A stretch of 64,000 nt of DNA from Jacaranda mimosifolia (GCA_018894105.1 CM032117.1:51246503-51310502), one strand, 5' to 3'; shown: positions 35,211 to 47,971, counted from the stretch's first letter. The notes: generated by a model not told the origin, from the letters alone. Numbers and translations are program-made.

Positions 35211-35391
35211 GAAGTCGACTTTAACTTGTGGGTAAAATGGTAAATCAGCATTTTAAGATACATTGACCCCAATTATTGGAGGAGCATATGTTTTAATTTG
35301 GGTAACTAGGAGATTAAAGAAAAAAACAAGAAAAGGAAAAGGAGAATTACCTAAACTTCCTAAAATATTTTTTACATTCAAATTTCGATTG

Positions 35392-36206
35392 CTTGGGGCT
35401 AGTTTGCTTTGGCATATAGAATTAGGAGGGATTAATATGCTAGTGATACATAAGCTAGGAATGATATCCAAAATCATGTAATCTATTGTTTGCTTGGATT
35501 TTAGAAATTGGTGATATCACATGCTTAATACTATCTAATGTTTGGTTGGCAAGATTGCTCAATGTGATTATAATTTGTAATGTCCAAAATGTCCTAACTT
35601 TTAAGAAAGTAAATTTCCAAAATTTGGCAGAAGGCTTTGAGGATAGGGTTTTTATGAAGGTGAGAATGTCATTTTCATTTTTTATCAGATCAAATTTGAA
35701 AAGATGAAAAATATATCAAGCCAAAATGGTTTGATTCATAAACTAGCCTGGCCCATGATACCATGTTAGTCCGCAAAGGTATCATGGGGCATAAAAATGT
35801 GAAGCAAACAAGTCCTTAATGTGTTTGGATTAGGTATGATATACAAGACTAGGATAAATAGTGAGTTATTATGTATTCTATATAATATTTGTTTGCATAC
35901 TTTAAATAACTTGATATCCAACTTTAATTGTTTGCTCAGCATGACTATTCCATTAGATAATATATGCAATTTTCAAAATTATCCTCACATTAACTAAATT
36001 TTCCTATATTTACAAGTGAGGGGCAAAAAGATCTTTTGACAAACTACAATTTATTTTCAATTTAAGTTAGAAAACATATCATGCTGCAAGGTCTTGATGT
36101 ACATGCCAAGTTTGGCCTAAATATATGCCCAGCCAAATGAGTCAAATATTAAAATTGAATTGAATTGTATATCTATTATGTAATATCAAAGTAAGCAAAC
36201 GAGCTC
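35392..36206. mobile_element. Possible inverted-repeat element (about 815 bp)
   Basis: GGGGCTAGTTTGCTT at the left and AGAGCTCGTTTGCTT read inward from the right match at 12 of 15 positions. The inside is AT-rich, with 'gtttgcttgg'-type phrases repeated (35487, 35538) as in many plant MITEs. I cannot define a target duplication, so the call is tentative. Confidence 0.35.
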
Positions 36207-36860
36207 TCAAAGTACCATGAATCTAAATCGTTTCTATCAATATTTTATTCCCAAAAAAATCAAAATTAAATTCTTTTAACTAAATTGACATTGTCTTAAA
36301 TTAAAAAATTAAAAAATTAATTTCTTTATAGATTTTTTCCCTATTTTGTTCAAACTGATTTGTGTAAATAAATATTGTAGCTCTGATAAATTACATTTTA
36401 GGGAAGAAAAAAAAATAGTTTCTTGAATTTTTAGATACATAAATCGTAGTAGAAACAATTTTTTAAAAAAATTGGATAAACTAGAAAAAATCAAAAAAAT
36501 TCAAAGCTAAATTTTATAATGTTTTTAACAAAACTAAATGAATGTAGTTAAAAGACAATTAATTTGAAAATAAAATACTATTTTCTTAAAGGATAATTTT
36601 GTTAAAAATAAGGTAAAACTTAAAAGTAAATAGTTAAACTTTTTGAAATGAAAAACTAGTGGGATAAATTTCTCATATGTTTCTGGTTATAAGAATATAT
36701 CTAATTAATTTTTAGTAATTTTCCCAATAAAAGGATAAAGTACAATTTGCCCCTTTATACTATAAGGCTTATAATAAATAGCCCTTCAAATTATTCAATT
36801 GTATAATTAGCCCAACCGTTTTATTTTGCCAAGAAATCTATTAACACATGACGATGCGAC
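36207..36860. other. Gene-free AT-rich DNA
   Basis: Homopolymer-rich sequence. Nothing recognisable is present. Confidence 0.5.
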
Positions 36861-37282
36861 TAATGGTGGGCATTCAGTCCAAATTTTGGGTACCGATCAA
36901 TCGGGTTTTGACGGGTACCTAGTACTCTTCATTCGAGTCGGGATTCGATTATCGAATATCGACCCGATTAAGTACCATCACCCGATTCAATAATTAAAAA
37001 AATTAAAAAAATTAAAAAAAAATAGAAATTTAGAAGTTAAAACAGAGGCAGAGACTTCTACCTCTATTTTAACTTAAGTTAGCTTAGCACGCATCCCCCA
37101 ACCCCAAACTAAAATTAAAACTTATTTTTTGGGCCAGAAAATCCTAGGACCTACTCGATTTCGGAATCCGATTTCAAATCGAGTACCCAAACTTCAATTG
37201 AGCCAGGATTGGGTATAAAAAAAATTTGATCCCGAACGATCAAGTACCCGACCCGGTGATCCCGGCCTAGTGCCGACCCCTA
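36861..37282. mobile_element. hAT-like non-autonomous element (422 bp)
   Basis: The ends TAATGGTGGGCATTCAGTCC and, read inward from the right, TAGGGGTCGGCACTAGGCC form imperfect inverted repeats. The flanking 8-mers GATGCGAC (36853-36860) and AATGCGAT (37283-37290) match at 6 of 8 positions, a decayed 8-bp duplication as hAT elements make. The inside repeats 'gggtacc', 'cgggta' and 'gattcgg' phrases and is non-coding. Confidence 0.7.
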
Positions 37283-37621
37283 AATGCGATAATATAATTT
37301 TCTAAGGATAAAAATATTCTTAAATAAATTAAAATAAAAAACAAAATACAATTACCCACCCGCTCCAACTATACCTATGTGACATTACTTCCCCAGATCT
37401 CTGAAATATATGCTTTGCACCCACCACTTTTGTTTATTGCATTTTAAGTATGAAAAGTATATTAACTTTTCTTATTGCGTTCTAATTTTGCAATGTGGAT
37501 CATTATTTTTCAAATTTTATTATTTGATTAATGAAAATCAAAAAATGAGAAATGAGTGAACCCATGCTGCACCAACACTTCCTAACATTTCATATATGGT
37601 TTTATCACTTCTTTTAACTTT

Positions 37622-38681
37622 GGGTTAAATTCATTTTACCTCCTGTATTATGGGGCATATATCAAATACCTCATCTACTTTCAAAACCTTCAAATACCCC
37701 CTTCAAGGGTGTCAAATACCTCCCATATATTACCAAAAATCTTCAAATATCTCCCTTCAAGGGTGTCAAATACCTCCCATATACTACCAAAAATCTTCAA
37801 ATATCTCCCTTAAAGTCATATGATGTTAGTAAAATAGCTGACGGTATCAAAACTCGACAATAAATTATTGATTTAACCTCAAAAAATAACTAAATAGCAT
37901 AAAAATCTAGAATACGTGGCATTTTTTTACAAAGTAATGATAAATTATAAGTGAAATATAACAAAATCCTACATATTATTATACATATTTTATATCCCAA
38001 AACAAATGCAGATTTGAAAAATTTTAGACAAACAGTTACAAAATAGAAATACATATAATAGTCCCATGTATTTTTTACGCACAAGCAACCTCTATTTTGT
38101 TGGTCTCATATATTTTGTATTAAAATGGAATTGTTTAATATTCCTTTTAAAAAAATAAAATAATTTAATATTTTTGTTGGATTAGGAGTTAGATGATACT
38201 TTAAATCCTAAAATGAAAAAAACAAAATTGAAGTAAGAAACTTGAACATATATAGTAAATTACAATAGTATTTTGGACATAAAATTTTTCAATGATCATA
38301 TGCGTAAAGGAAAGATAATTTTAGTGCTACATCAACCAAACAACCGTTATTTTTCTAACAGCAAAGAAGTTTGAATAAGGTATTTAAAAGTTTTGGTCGT
38401 ACGGGTGCTAATAATAGATTTGTCTACACATAAAAAAGTCACGTATCCTAAATTTTTATGCTATTTAGTTATTTTTTAAAGTTAAATAAATAATTTACTG
38501 TAAAATTTTGACACAATTAGCTATTTTACTAACAACATATGACTTTAAGGGGAGTGTTTGAAAAATTTTTATAGTATAGGAGGATATTTGATACCCTTGA
38601 GATAGATATTTAAGATTTTGAAAGTAAATGAAGGTATTTGATACATACTCTATAGTAAATGATGTAAGATGAATTTAACCC
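37622..38681. mobile_element. Non-autonomous Mutator-like element with long inverted arms (1060 bp)
   Basis: GGGTTAAATTCATTTTAC at the left pairs with GGGTTAAATTCATCTTAC read inward from the right. The similarity continues for about 250-290 bp per arm ('tatcaaatacct', 'aagtcatatg.tgttagtaaa', 'ataactaaatagcataaaaa'). The flanking 9-mers TTTAACTTT (37613-37621) and TTTAAATTT (38682-38690) agree at 8 of 9 positions, as expected for Mutator-like elements. The left arm is longer because a unit of about 60 bp ('caaatacctcccatata...') is duplicated near 37705-37810. No ORF is present. Confidence 0.85.
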
Positions 38682-38690
38682 TTTAAATTT

Positions 38691-39227
38691 TAACATTTCA
38701 TATTGAGTATAATAAACCAAGTATTTCTTTTTAATTTTTTTTTTATTATTAAAAGAGAATCGTGGCTATGAATCTAGAACCTTCACCTAATCAGAAAAAA
38801 AATAGTTTTTTCCATTCAACGAAATTTGCTAGTAATTGATTTACTACTCCACTTGAACATTATATTTCTGTCCAAGTAAAAATAAATTCTTACCCTAAAA
38901 ATATTAAAACTTAAATCCACCCTAGAAAAAATAAAAACATTTATGGACCTCAAACAGTCGAACTCGTCCATACTTAATTGAAAAGTTTGCACCCAAATTA
39001 ATTTGGTATTATTGTAATTAACGAAGCTGCCAAGGAAACAAACTCCGGGCCGAGGAGTTCGACCCACTTGAATTCGGATATTTATGTTAGCCCAAAAAAA
39101 TGAAAATCAGAAACAAATCAAAACGAGTTTGAGCTCAAATATCATCGCCCAATACCCACAAAATCCTGAAAATTAGTATAAATAAATGCTATGATTTTCA
39201 ATAAACGAAAAAGAAAGCAAAGCAGTT
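38691..39227. other. Gene-free DNA
   Basis: No coding region is recognised. The sequence is mixed AT-rich. Confidence 0.45.
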
Positions 39228-39860
39228 TGAGGCTCAGATCTGCAGGGAAAGAGATTAGACATAGGGACACCGCCATGGCTGCAAAAACCCAGTTGCATAT
39301 TCATGCCATCCGGGTTTGCCCCGCCAAGATACGGGCCAGATCTTTCTCCATGCCCGACCCAACTCTAAGAACTTTTGCATCATCGCCTGCACAAATTCGG
39401 ACCAACCATTTCCTCTTTTCATTATACCGATCCACAGCCCACAGGCTCAAGATCATTAACACTATGTTTGGATATCAAGAAAAGAAGAAATCACGAGGGT
39501 GTTTGTAATTGTGACTAGAACAAGTAGCTGAGAATGGAAAAGCAGGATCAAGCAGGAACTATAAGAGCCCGTTTGGTTTTATTTTCATTTCTTCACCAAA
39601 TACGCACAAACCGGATAAAATCCGACCCGTTGACAGCTTGCATAAAAGAGTTGTTGATTTTTGTTGTTGGCGGAAGAGTGAAATCATTGGCAAAAAGAGA
39701 GGGGCAACCACCCTTAGAAACATCCCATCTCTCTTTTCGACTCAGTCTTCAGTTGGGATTTCGTACTGCCTGTTTCTGTCAAGATATCTGTGAAGTTCTA
39801 TTTAAGGACATGGCTTTGATGAGAAGGGTCTTTTCGTCATTGTCCAAGCCATGAAGCACC
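39228..39860 (-). repeat. Copy 2 of the three-copy sequence
   Basis: This shares 'aggctcagatctg', 'CACCGCCATGGCTGCAAAA', 'CCATCCGGGTTTGCCCCGCC' and 'gaaatcattggcaaa.agagaggggcaaccaccctt' with the other copies. It contains a lone MITE end (gcccgtttggttttattt, 39569-39586) matching the ends of the element at 25751-26080. Plus-strand ORFs here (39191-39508, 39534-39854) are not conserved in the other copies and are not called as genes. Confidence 0.55.
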
Positions 39861-40056
39861 AGTTCAGATGGTAAAACTAGGGCTATGTTTGGCCCAAGGC
39901 TGTTCATTCGGTTTTAACCGATCGAACCGAATGGTTTGGTCGATTAACCAAAAATTTTGATTTTTTTTTTGTTCAATTTTTTCAATTTTCGATTGATTCG
40001 ATCGGTTTTTATTTTTTCTGAACAGTTTGATGAATTTTAGTATTTTGTCAAAATAT

Positions 40057-41006
40057 TAGGGGTGGCAATTTTTGACATAACACGATAACATAATACAAAT
40101 TGACACGATATTTTTAGATTTTGGTTGAAGGTTATTAGGTTGAGTTGTTATTGGACCAACCCAATAAGCAACACAAAAATTGTGGGTTGGTTCGTGTTGG
40201 GTTTCGGGTTATTTGATAAACACAATAATTTTATTGGATAACCCATCAACATAATATAACCCGATCCAATTCGATCCAAATTTTTAAGAAAGGGCAAAAA
40301 AAAAAAAAAAGAGCATATATGTATGCATATCTTGTCTTAATTAATACTTTTGTATACTTATTTTTTGCACTAAATCTCAATTGAAAAAAGAAAATAACAA
40401 TAAAGAGATATGACTGAATTTAAAAGTTGGAATATGTTATGCTTTTTGTACTTTTAATTAATGACTTCATGTTAGTTTTGAACAATTTAACTCTAAATTG
40501 GTTTGTAATGAACTAAAAATTATGATTTACTACTTAAATATTTGTCTACTTAGTGCTCTTAGGGTGATTATAGTAATTGGATGCGAAAAATTGTATTTTT
40601 TTACTAGAATTTAATTTCATTGTTGTTAAAATTGAGCTGTCATGAAATTTTAGTTTAGCATTAAATTTTTTATATTGTTAATGTTGATAGGAAACTGCAC
40701 GAAATATAATTATCAAATTGCTCCATAATATAATAAGGTTGACTTTTTTCTAAATTTTGAAATAAGTTGAGTTTTTCCTAAGATTTTGGTATAAGTTGAT
40801 TCTTTTATTAAAATTTTTGTTGAATATAAAATGTTGTAGGTTTTTTTAAATGAATTGTTAATGAAAAAAATAATCACAAGTTGGAATGGGTTGAGTTCAG
40901 GTTGACACGAAAACTTTCAGGTTAGGTTTGGGTTGAACAAAATTTTATTATATTCTCACCTCAACCTGACAAGAAACAACCCAATACGACACGTTTGATA
41001 CCCCTA
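40057..41006. mobile_element. hAT-like non-autonomous element (950 bp)
   Basis: The ends TAGGGGTGGCAA and, read inward from the right, TAGGGGTATCAA are flanked by a perfect 8-bp duplication CAAAATAT (40049-40056 and 41007-41014). This is the standard hAT signature. The interior is AT-rich with phrases 'gggttgggttcgtgttggg' and 'caacccaac...gacacg', and no ORF. Its right half takes part in a tandem triplication that continues to 42330. Confidence 0.85.
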
Positions 41007-42330
41007 CAAAATATGATTTTTAGGAAATGGAGTTAGGGAATGTGATGGTTGTCTATTTGTATTATGGGTGGTAGGTGGAAAATGTTTTAGGAGAAAATTG
41101 TTTATTTGGTTATGTTTTGGAAATGAACAAGATGTTACATCAACAACTTTTTTATTAGATTGATAGGATGAAATTAACATTTTAAAATTATTTATGTATG
41201 TGTACATATAGATTTGGTAGGGGGAACAAAAAATGATAGGGCTAGACTATATGAAATATAATTATCAAATTGTTCCATCATATGATAAGGTTGACTTTTT
41301 TCCTAAATTTTGGAATAAGTTGATTTTTTTCTAATATTTTGGTAAAAGTTGATTCTTTTATTAAAATTTTTGTTGAGTATAAAACCTTGTAGGTTTTTTA
41401 AATGAATTGTTAATGAAAAATAATCAAAAGTCGAAATGAGTTGGGTTCAGGTTGACACCAAAACTTTCATGTTGGCTTTAGGTTGAACAAAATTTTATAA
41501 TATTCTCACCTCAACCCTACACGAAACAACCCAACACAATACATGACATCCCTACAAAATGTGGCTTTTAGGAAATGAGGTTGGAAAATGTGATGGTTGT
41601 TTGTTTGTATTATGGGTGGTAGGTGAATAATGTTTCGAGAGAAAATTATTTGTTTGGTTGTGTTTGGGGAGGGAACAAGATGCCACATCAACAATTTTTT
41701 TTTTTTGAGTTGATCTGATAAAATTGATATTTTAAAATTATTTGTGTATGTGTACATATATATCTGGTAGAAGAAACAAAAAATGAGAGGGCTAGACTGC
41801 ATGAAATATAATTATCAAATTGCTCCATAATATAATAAGGTTGACTTTTTTCTAACTTTTGGAATAAATTGAATTTTTCCTAAAATTTTGGTAAAGTTGA
41901 TTCTTTTAATAAATTTTTTGTTGAATATAAAATGTTGTAGGTTTTTTAAATGAATTGTTAATGAAAAATAGTCACAAGTTGAAATGAGTTGGGTTCAGGT
42001 TAATACGAAAACTTTTAGGTTGGGTTCGGGTTGAATAAAATTTTATAATATTCCCACCTCAACCCAACACGACGCATTTGACACCCCTACAAAATATGGT
42101 TTTCAGGAAGTGTGGTTGAGGAATGTGATGGTTGTTTGTTTGTATTATGGGTGATAGATAGAGAATGTTTTGAGAGAAAATTATTTGTTTGGTTGTGTTT
42201 TGGGAGGGAACAAGATGTCACATCAATAACATTTTTGTTGGATTGGTAGGATGAAATTGATATTTTAAAATTATTTATATATGTGTATATAAAGATTTCA
42301 TAGGGGGGACAAAAAATAAAAGGGCTAGAC
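40701..42330. repeat. 551-bp tandem triplication
   Basis: Three tandem copies begin at 40701, 41253 and 41803 ('gaaatataattatcaaattg', periods 552 and 550). The third ends near 42330. Each unit holds the right half of the hAT element (end phrases 'gatacccct', 'gacatccct', 'gacacccct' near 41003, 41548 and 42087) plus about 245 bp of its flank. The triplication therefore followed the insertion. Copies differ by scattered substitutions and small indels. Non-coding. Confidence 0.9.
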
Positions 42331-42714
42331 ATTGGGAAAATGGTGGGAAATGAGTTAGGAGGGTATTTTAAGGGGGTGTTTGATTTAGAATTTGGATAGT
42401 AGATGCTATTGTAATAGTGGATTATTGGTGGAGATTTATATGAAGTTAATATCATGTTTGATTTGTGTGATTAGCCTACACGTAAGTCACCACACAAACC
42501 TCTCCTAATCTCACCCTCCTGTTTGATACAATCCACAATAGTAAAATTGATCTTTTTGCCCACAATTCTCCTAATCAATAACAATAACAATAATAGCCAA
42601 AATTCTCATACATATTAGTATCGTTATTTATCATTACTATTTTATCTTATTTCTCTTGCTTTTTCATCCACCTATATACATAAGGTTTAATTCTGCATAA
42701 TTAAATAATATATA
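42331..42714. other. Gene-free DNA
   Basis: Contains 'gggggtgtttgatttagaat' (42373), typical of a MITE edge, but no matching second end was found. Confidence 0.35.
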
Positions 42715-43335
42715 ATTATATTTACCTATAATATTTTAATATTTATTTAAAATTATTTTCATAATATATAATTATATTTACATGTAATATTTTATATTTA
42801 AATAATTTATTTTCATAATATAATTATTTACATGTATATATTAACATTTAAATTAAATCATATCATAATCTGTAGTTATGATTACACATAATATTTTTAT
42901 ATTAAAATATTATTATTTTCTTAGTATAGTTATTTTGATGTTTATTTAAACATTTAAATAAAATTATTTCCATAGTACGTATATATCCATACATAATATT
43001 TTAATATTTAAATAGAATTATTTTTTTAATAAATAATTATATTTATACGTAATATTTTTATATTTAAATATAATTATTTTGATAATATAATTATTCACAC
43101 GTATATTTTAATATTTCATAATATTAATTTTGTAATATATAATTATATTTACACATCATATTTATAATTATTTACATGTATATTTTAATATTTACATAAA
43201 ATTATTTTCCTAATACATAATTATATTTGCACATAATATTTTATTATTTAAACAAAATTATTTTCATAATATATAATTATATTTACATATAAAATTTTAA
43301 AATATTTAAATATAATTATTTCATAATATAATTCA
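42715..43335. repeat. Degenerate AT-rich minisatellite
   Basis: About ten decayed copies of a unit of roughly 60 bp built from 'ataatatataattatattta', 'catgtaatattttaatattt' and 'aaataaaattattttc'. Copies vary in length and sequence, so the exact period is uncertain. Confidence 0.75.
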
Positions 43336-45367
43336 CTATGACCATTTGATCATAAAGGATAGGTTGACCTTAATCTAATGACATACATTACACAAGTATA
43401 TTACATAGCTCCACTAAAAAATTACAATAAATTGAACAACGGCAGTACCATTCCCAAGGGCCAAATTGTATTTTGCTTGGTGAGTCATCCACAGGAGGGT
43501 AATTGCACCCCCTAGGCCGTGATTTCAGTAGGTGCTATTCTACTGCACAGTGCCGAACCCTTAAAAAAATCAGGCCGGCCCACCTTGATAATATTGGCTA
43601 TCAAGCAAACAATTAGCCGCTGGTGCTAGCCACAATTGAGTGTAATATAGGGAATCAAACGTGCCATAAGCCTTTTTGGGTGTATTTTGAGAGTAGGGTT
43701 GAAAAATATGTATGATTTGTTTGTTTATATTTTGAGAGTTGAAAAATAAATCGACAATTTACAACCAAACATAGCCTAATTTTTTGGCACTTATTTCCTT
43801 GCTTAAAATTGTTTCTACTGCTCGAATTATGAAATAACATATAACTTGACTCAATTTTTGAATAATTAATTAATTTTTTTATTTTTTCTTTAATTAAAAA
43901 TATGAATGAAAGAATTGTTTTCTCGACTAATATTTATTTTCAAAAAGTTAGAAATAAATATTCTCTCGATATAATAAAAATGCGCGCTCATTTTCTGCGC
44001 TTTTGATTTGAAACTACTCTTTTATGAGTGAGAAGTACTCCTTATTTTGCAATTTTTCAGATATAAAGCATTTTGTATTATTCCATTTTATTATTAATAC
44101 ACAAGATAGATATTTATGCCAAACATTGTACCTGATCACGTTTGACGTTCTTTAAATGAAAAAACAAAAGAAAGAAATTTGGATGCATAATACCCATGTA
44201 TGCTCAAAAAATGTATCCCACCTAAGTCAAAATAAATATGTTATCCAACATTCTTTCAAAATTGGAAGTACAAAAGTAATGGTTATATATTAATAGCCAG
44301 TGCTAAAGTCGTTATGATAAAATTTAAGTGAAATTTATATTTTTTGCATACTAAATTAATTTACACTCCAAGAAAAGAACCAATCATGAAACAAAAATAA
44401 CTAAACTTATATGTACTTAATTGAGTAAAATTATATTAAAAAGCTACGGCAGTGTTTGATTATATTTTTTTGTGTGATTTTAATATGTATTTTCGAAAAA
44501 TGAATGTTGAAAGTAATATTGGATAATATTAAAATTATGTTGCGAAATGTAATGAATTTTCGGTTATATTTTGAAAAATAGTTAAAAATTAATATTGATA
44601 TATTTATTTATGTTTTGTAGGAGATATTTTTTTTAATATAACAGTCAAGTCAATACTTTTTTATTAAATTTTCTGGGGTGAAAGTAAAATTAAATAATTT
44701 TTTTATTATTAAAATGATAATAAAATATATATATATATATATTGAAAAATGAGAAAATTTGAGGGATAATTAAAAGTATGAGAGGGTATTTTGAAATTTT
44801 TTTTTAGTATTTAAAAAAAAAATGAGGGTACGTTTGGTTATGTTTCCCAAAACATAACCAACATTCCCTAAGTTTAAACATAAATTTAATTTGATGAGAC
44901 TAAATAACTCAAAGTAACATATAACAGATGGAACTACAATTTTTTTATAATTGATTGAGCCGTTTAAGTATAAACTAATCCCAGGGTTAATATCATTTCA
45001 GTATTTCACTTGTTGCAGTCAAACGGCGACATGCCACGCTTGCATTTACTTTTTCCAACAAAGTGACAAAATGTCCACAGTTCCAACTTCCAAGGAATGG
45101 CTCTGTTTACAACAGTTCAAAATCACGGTGGTATCGCATACGAACATACCTTTTTCCCCCTCACGTAGTGTGATAATTGTGAAAATTTAGATAAACTAAA
45201 AATATGACTTCATTGCTAAATGAGAATGATGCTAATAAATACATTGGTAAATAAGTATAATACTAAATTAGTTATAATTTTTTTTCCAGAAAAAAAAAGA
45301 AACCATGTCAAAATTAAAAGTTGTAATTAAATTCATAAATTAGAAAAAATCTGGAAAAATAAAAAGG
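43336..45367. other. Gene-free DNA
   Basis: No gene is recognised. Short features are (AT)n at about 44727-44742 and a perfect 10-bp inverted repeat GGTTATGTTT / AAACATAACC with a 4-nt loop at 44836-44859. The latter resembles two 'tttggttatgttt' MITE ends back to back. Confidence 0.4.
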
Positions 45368-45930
45368 TGAGGCTCAGATCTGGTAACAGCGAGCAAAGAG
45401 ACGGAGGCACCGCCATGGCTGCAAAACCCGGTTGCCTATGAGAGAAAAAGCCATCCGGGTTTGCCCCGCCAAGATACGGGTCAGATCCGCCTGATGCCCG
45501 ACCCAACTCAAAGAAACTCATCATCATCACAGCCATCACAAGTGAATTTCATAGGTGAAACAGAAAACATGCATGCACATAGTTGAAGGAGGCAAACAAA
45601 GTTGTTCACCGTAATGGAATTTGGATAATGAAAACTGGGAAATTGCGTAGTACTGGAAATTGTTTCTGAAGATACTGTTGTTCTGCTGCTGCTGTACTGT
45701 TGACAATAGTATATACATATACACACATACACAGTCTCACACACTTGTAAGAATCCAGGTTCACTGCAGCATACAAAGGGTTGTTGATTGTGGTTGATGA
45801 ATGGGTTATGGGTGAAATCATTGGCAAACAAAGAGGAGCAACAACCCATGAGAAAAATCTCAGCTCTTTGCTTGCCTCATTCTTGAGTTGGGATTTTTGT
45901 AAAGAGGAACCTAATTTCTTCTTGTTTCGG
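45368..45930 (-). repeat. Copy 3 of the three-copy sequence
   Basis: This is the best-preserved copy: 'aggctcagatctgg', 'CACCGCCATGGCTGCAAAA', 'CCATCCGGGTTTGCCCCGCC', 'tgatgcccgacccaactc', a CA-rich stretch near 45712, and 'gaaatcattggcaaacaaag'. The minus strand has an open frame 45849-45508 starting 'MGCCSSLFANDFTH' and another at 45539-45333. Their frames are shifted relative to copies 1 and 2, so coding is not supported. Homology to copies 1 and 2 stops at about 'aggctcagatctg' on one side and near 'gagttgggattt' on the other. Confidence 0.55.
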
Positions 45931-46472
45931 GTCTAAGTCTAACACTTAAATTGATGATGAGCGGAGGTCAAAGGGTATTTTGGTAAAAATGAGAGTCTCT
46001 TGTTAATTCGTCATTTGTGAGTAGCCTTGGGAGGGGTAAATATCAGATTTTCCGATTTGTCAAATAAATTCTCGTGAGTCGTGAATTACCTTGGGAGGGG
46101 TGTTGCATTTTAACTTTTTGTTTTTTCTTCTCACTGACGTTTCTCGACAGAGTAAGTGGAGTGGATGTCCCAATACCAAAAGTACTTGCCAGGTTAACAG
46201 GTTCCCCATATAACCCTATTTCTTTTACCAAAAAAAGTAATTTTAATAAGTTAATTTAACCATATTGAAGTAATTTTGGAACATTAATACAATTACCTTA
46301 ACGTAAAAAAAAATCTTTGTAAAATAGGAGAATTTTGATAGGCCCTATTACATTAATTTCTTCATCAAAGGGGAGAATATATAATATTTCAGACGATCAC
46401 CCAAACGAGAGAGGATAACAAGAATTGGAACCAATAAACTCAAGTCATCCGGGTCTTCAGGCTACCTTATTA

Positions 46473-46761
46473 TAGGGACGCAAACCAGTCGAGTCGAGCC
46501 GAGTTTTGAATATTTTTTTGAGTTCGAGCCCAAACTCGAATCAAATGTACCAAATTGGAGTTCGACAAACTCAGAAAATTTCAGCTCGTTGAGCTTGACG
46601 TTGTGATAAAGTTATATGCTCAAGTTAGCTTTGAACTCGAAATGTGAAATTATTTTATAATATATAAAAACTTAATGTATTATTATAATTTTTATATATA
46701 AATAATATTTTTTTAAGAAAAATATAGGTTTGCGAGTTGGCTCGATTCGTTTGCATCCCTA
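46473..46761. mobile_element. hAT-like MITE (289 bp)
   Basis: The ends TAGGGACGCAAAC and, read inward from the right, TAGGGATGCAAAC are followed by 'gagtcgagcc'-like sequence. The flanking 8-bp duplication CCTTATTA is perfect (46465-46472 and 46762-46769). Non-coding. Confidence 0.88.
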
Positions 46762-46769
46762 CCTTATTA

Positions 46770-47971
46770 TATATTAAAATCATCAAATTATTAAAAAATC
46801 TGGATATGATTTGAATGATGTCTGGCTAAGTCTATAAAAAAAGTATTTATAAGCCATTATATTTTATATGATACTTTCAAAATTTATAAAATGCTAAATC
46901 TTATTTTCAAAATAAGTTGTTTAAATATTTAAATAAAATAAAATTTTAAAATTTATAAAATATTAATAGTGATAATTTTATAATTTTCATGATTAAAACT
47001 AAACGAACTTGTTAAAATCTTAAAATTAAATTAAAAACTCCAATTTTTTTAAAAAAAATTATAAAATCCAAATTTCTTTTTTTTTTTGTGAGAGTTTATA
47101 AGCCTTTTTCAAAACAAACTTATAAAATATTTATGATACTCTATAAGCTCTCAATCAAACATGTTACAAGATATTTAAAAATACTTGGTATTCGTTTGTG
47201 TTTTTATTTTGTTTTATGTTGTTTTTACTATTTAAAAATGAATTTGCAACAATTTATCATTATTTTTATTAATATTTCAACTCATTTTCATCTCAAAATA
47301 CATTTTCAATAACCTACATATCTTTTTTGAATAACCTATATATCTTCTCTCTCTTCTTTATTATTACTATCTCTCTCTATCTACAACCTACTAAATCCTA
47401 TATAATCATTACTTTCTCAACAAACTATCCAAATACAAATCTATTTTCAACTTATTTACTCTAATTAACTTTTCACATTTTAAAAATGTACTATTTGAAA
47501 AATGAAAATAAAAACATAACCAAACTTCCTGTTATAAGCTTAGCCACACACCCTCTTAGTCAGTTTTCGTACTTGACTTAAGTCTTTCATAAAGTGACCA
47601 AGCCTGACTTGCGTAGTGCGTACTTATTTGTGAAAGGGAATGCAACTAAGAGAGATTTGTGGAGCATTTTGTTGCTTTTAAGCCTCAGATTTTGCAAAAA
47701 GAATGCAAATGCCTCACAAGCTGACATGCTGAGGAAGCTCTGCTCGAAAGAAAGAGGACAATACCACATCTCAAGTGAGCTAACTCAGTCCAACAATATT
47801 TACAACTGTAGCAACTAACAAATTGAGTGGAATCACAGTTCAAATCCCTTTTCATTCAGGAATAAACCACGGTTAACAGCAAAAATTGTGGGCTCAGGAT
47901 ATACAAAATAACCCAAGAAATATAGTAAAGGATAGCAAAATTGAGGGATGAAAATGAGGCCGTTCTGTAGA
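46770..47971. other. AT-rich intergenic DNA and probable 3' untranslated region of the nine-exon gene
   Basis: 47594-47818 has small open frames on both strands, but none shows a domain. The part nearest 47971 is likely the 3' UTR of the minus-strand gene. 46780-47530 is low-complexity AT-rich DNA. Confidence 0.4.

Noticed and set aside
39191..39854. Plus-strand ORFs of 105 and 106 codons
   Set aside because: The homologous copies at 34731 and 45368 do not keep these frames, so coding is not supported.
43336..45367. Possible gene among scattered small ORFs
   Set aside because: The frames are short, AT-rich, and without domains, signal peptides or plausible splice chains.
45508..45849. Minus-strand ORF of 113 codons in copy 3 of the three-copy sequence
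   Set aside because: The frames shift between copies and the start context is not shared by copy 1 or copy 2.
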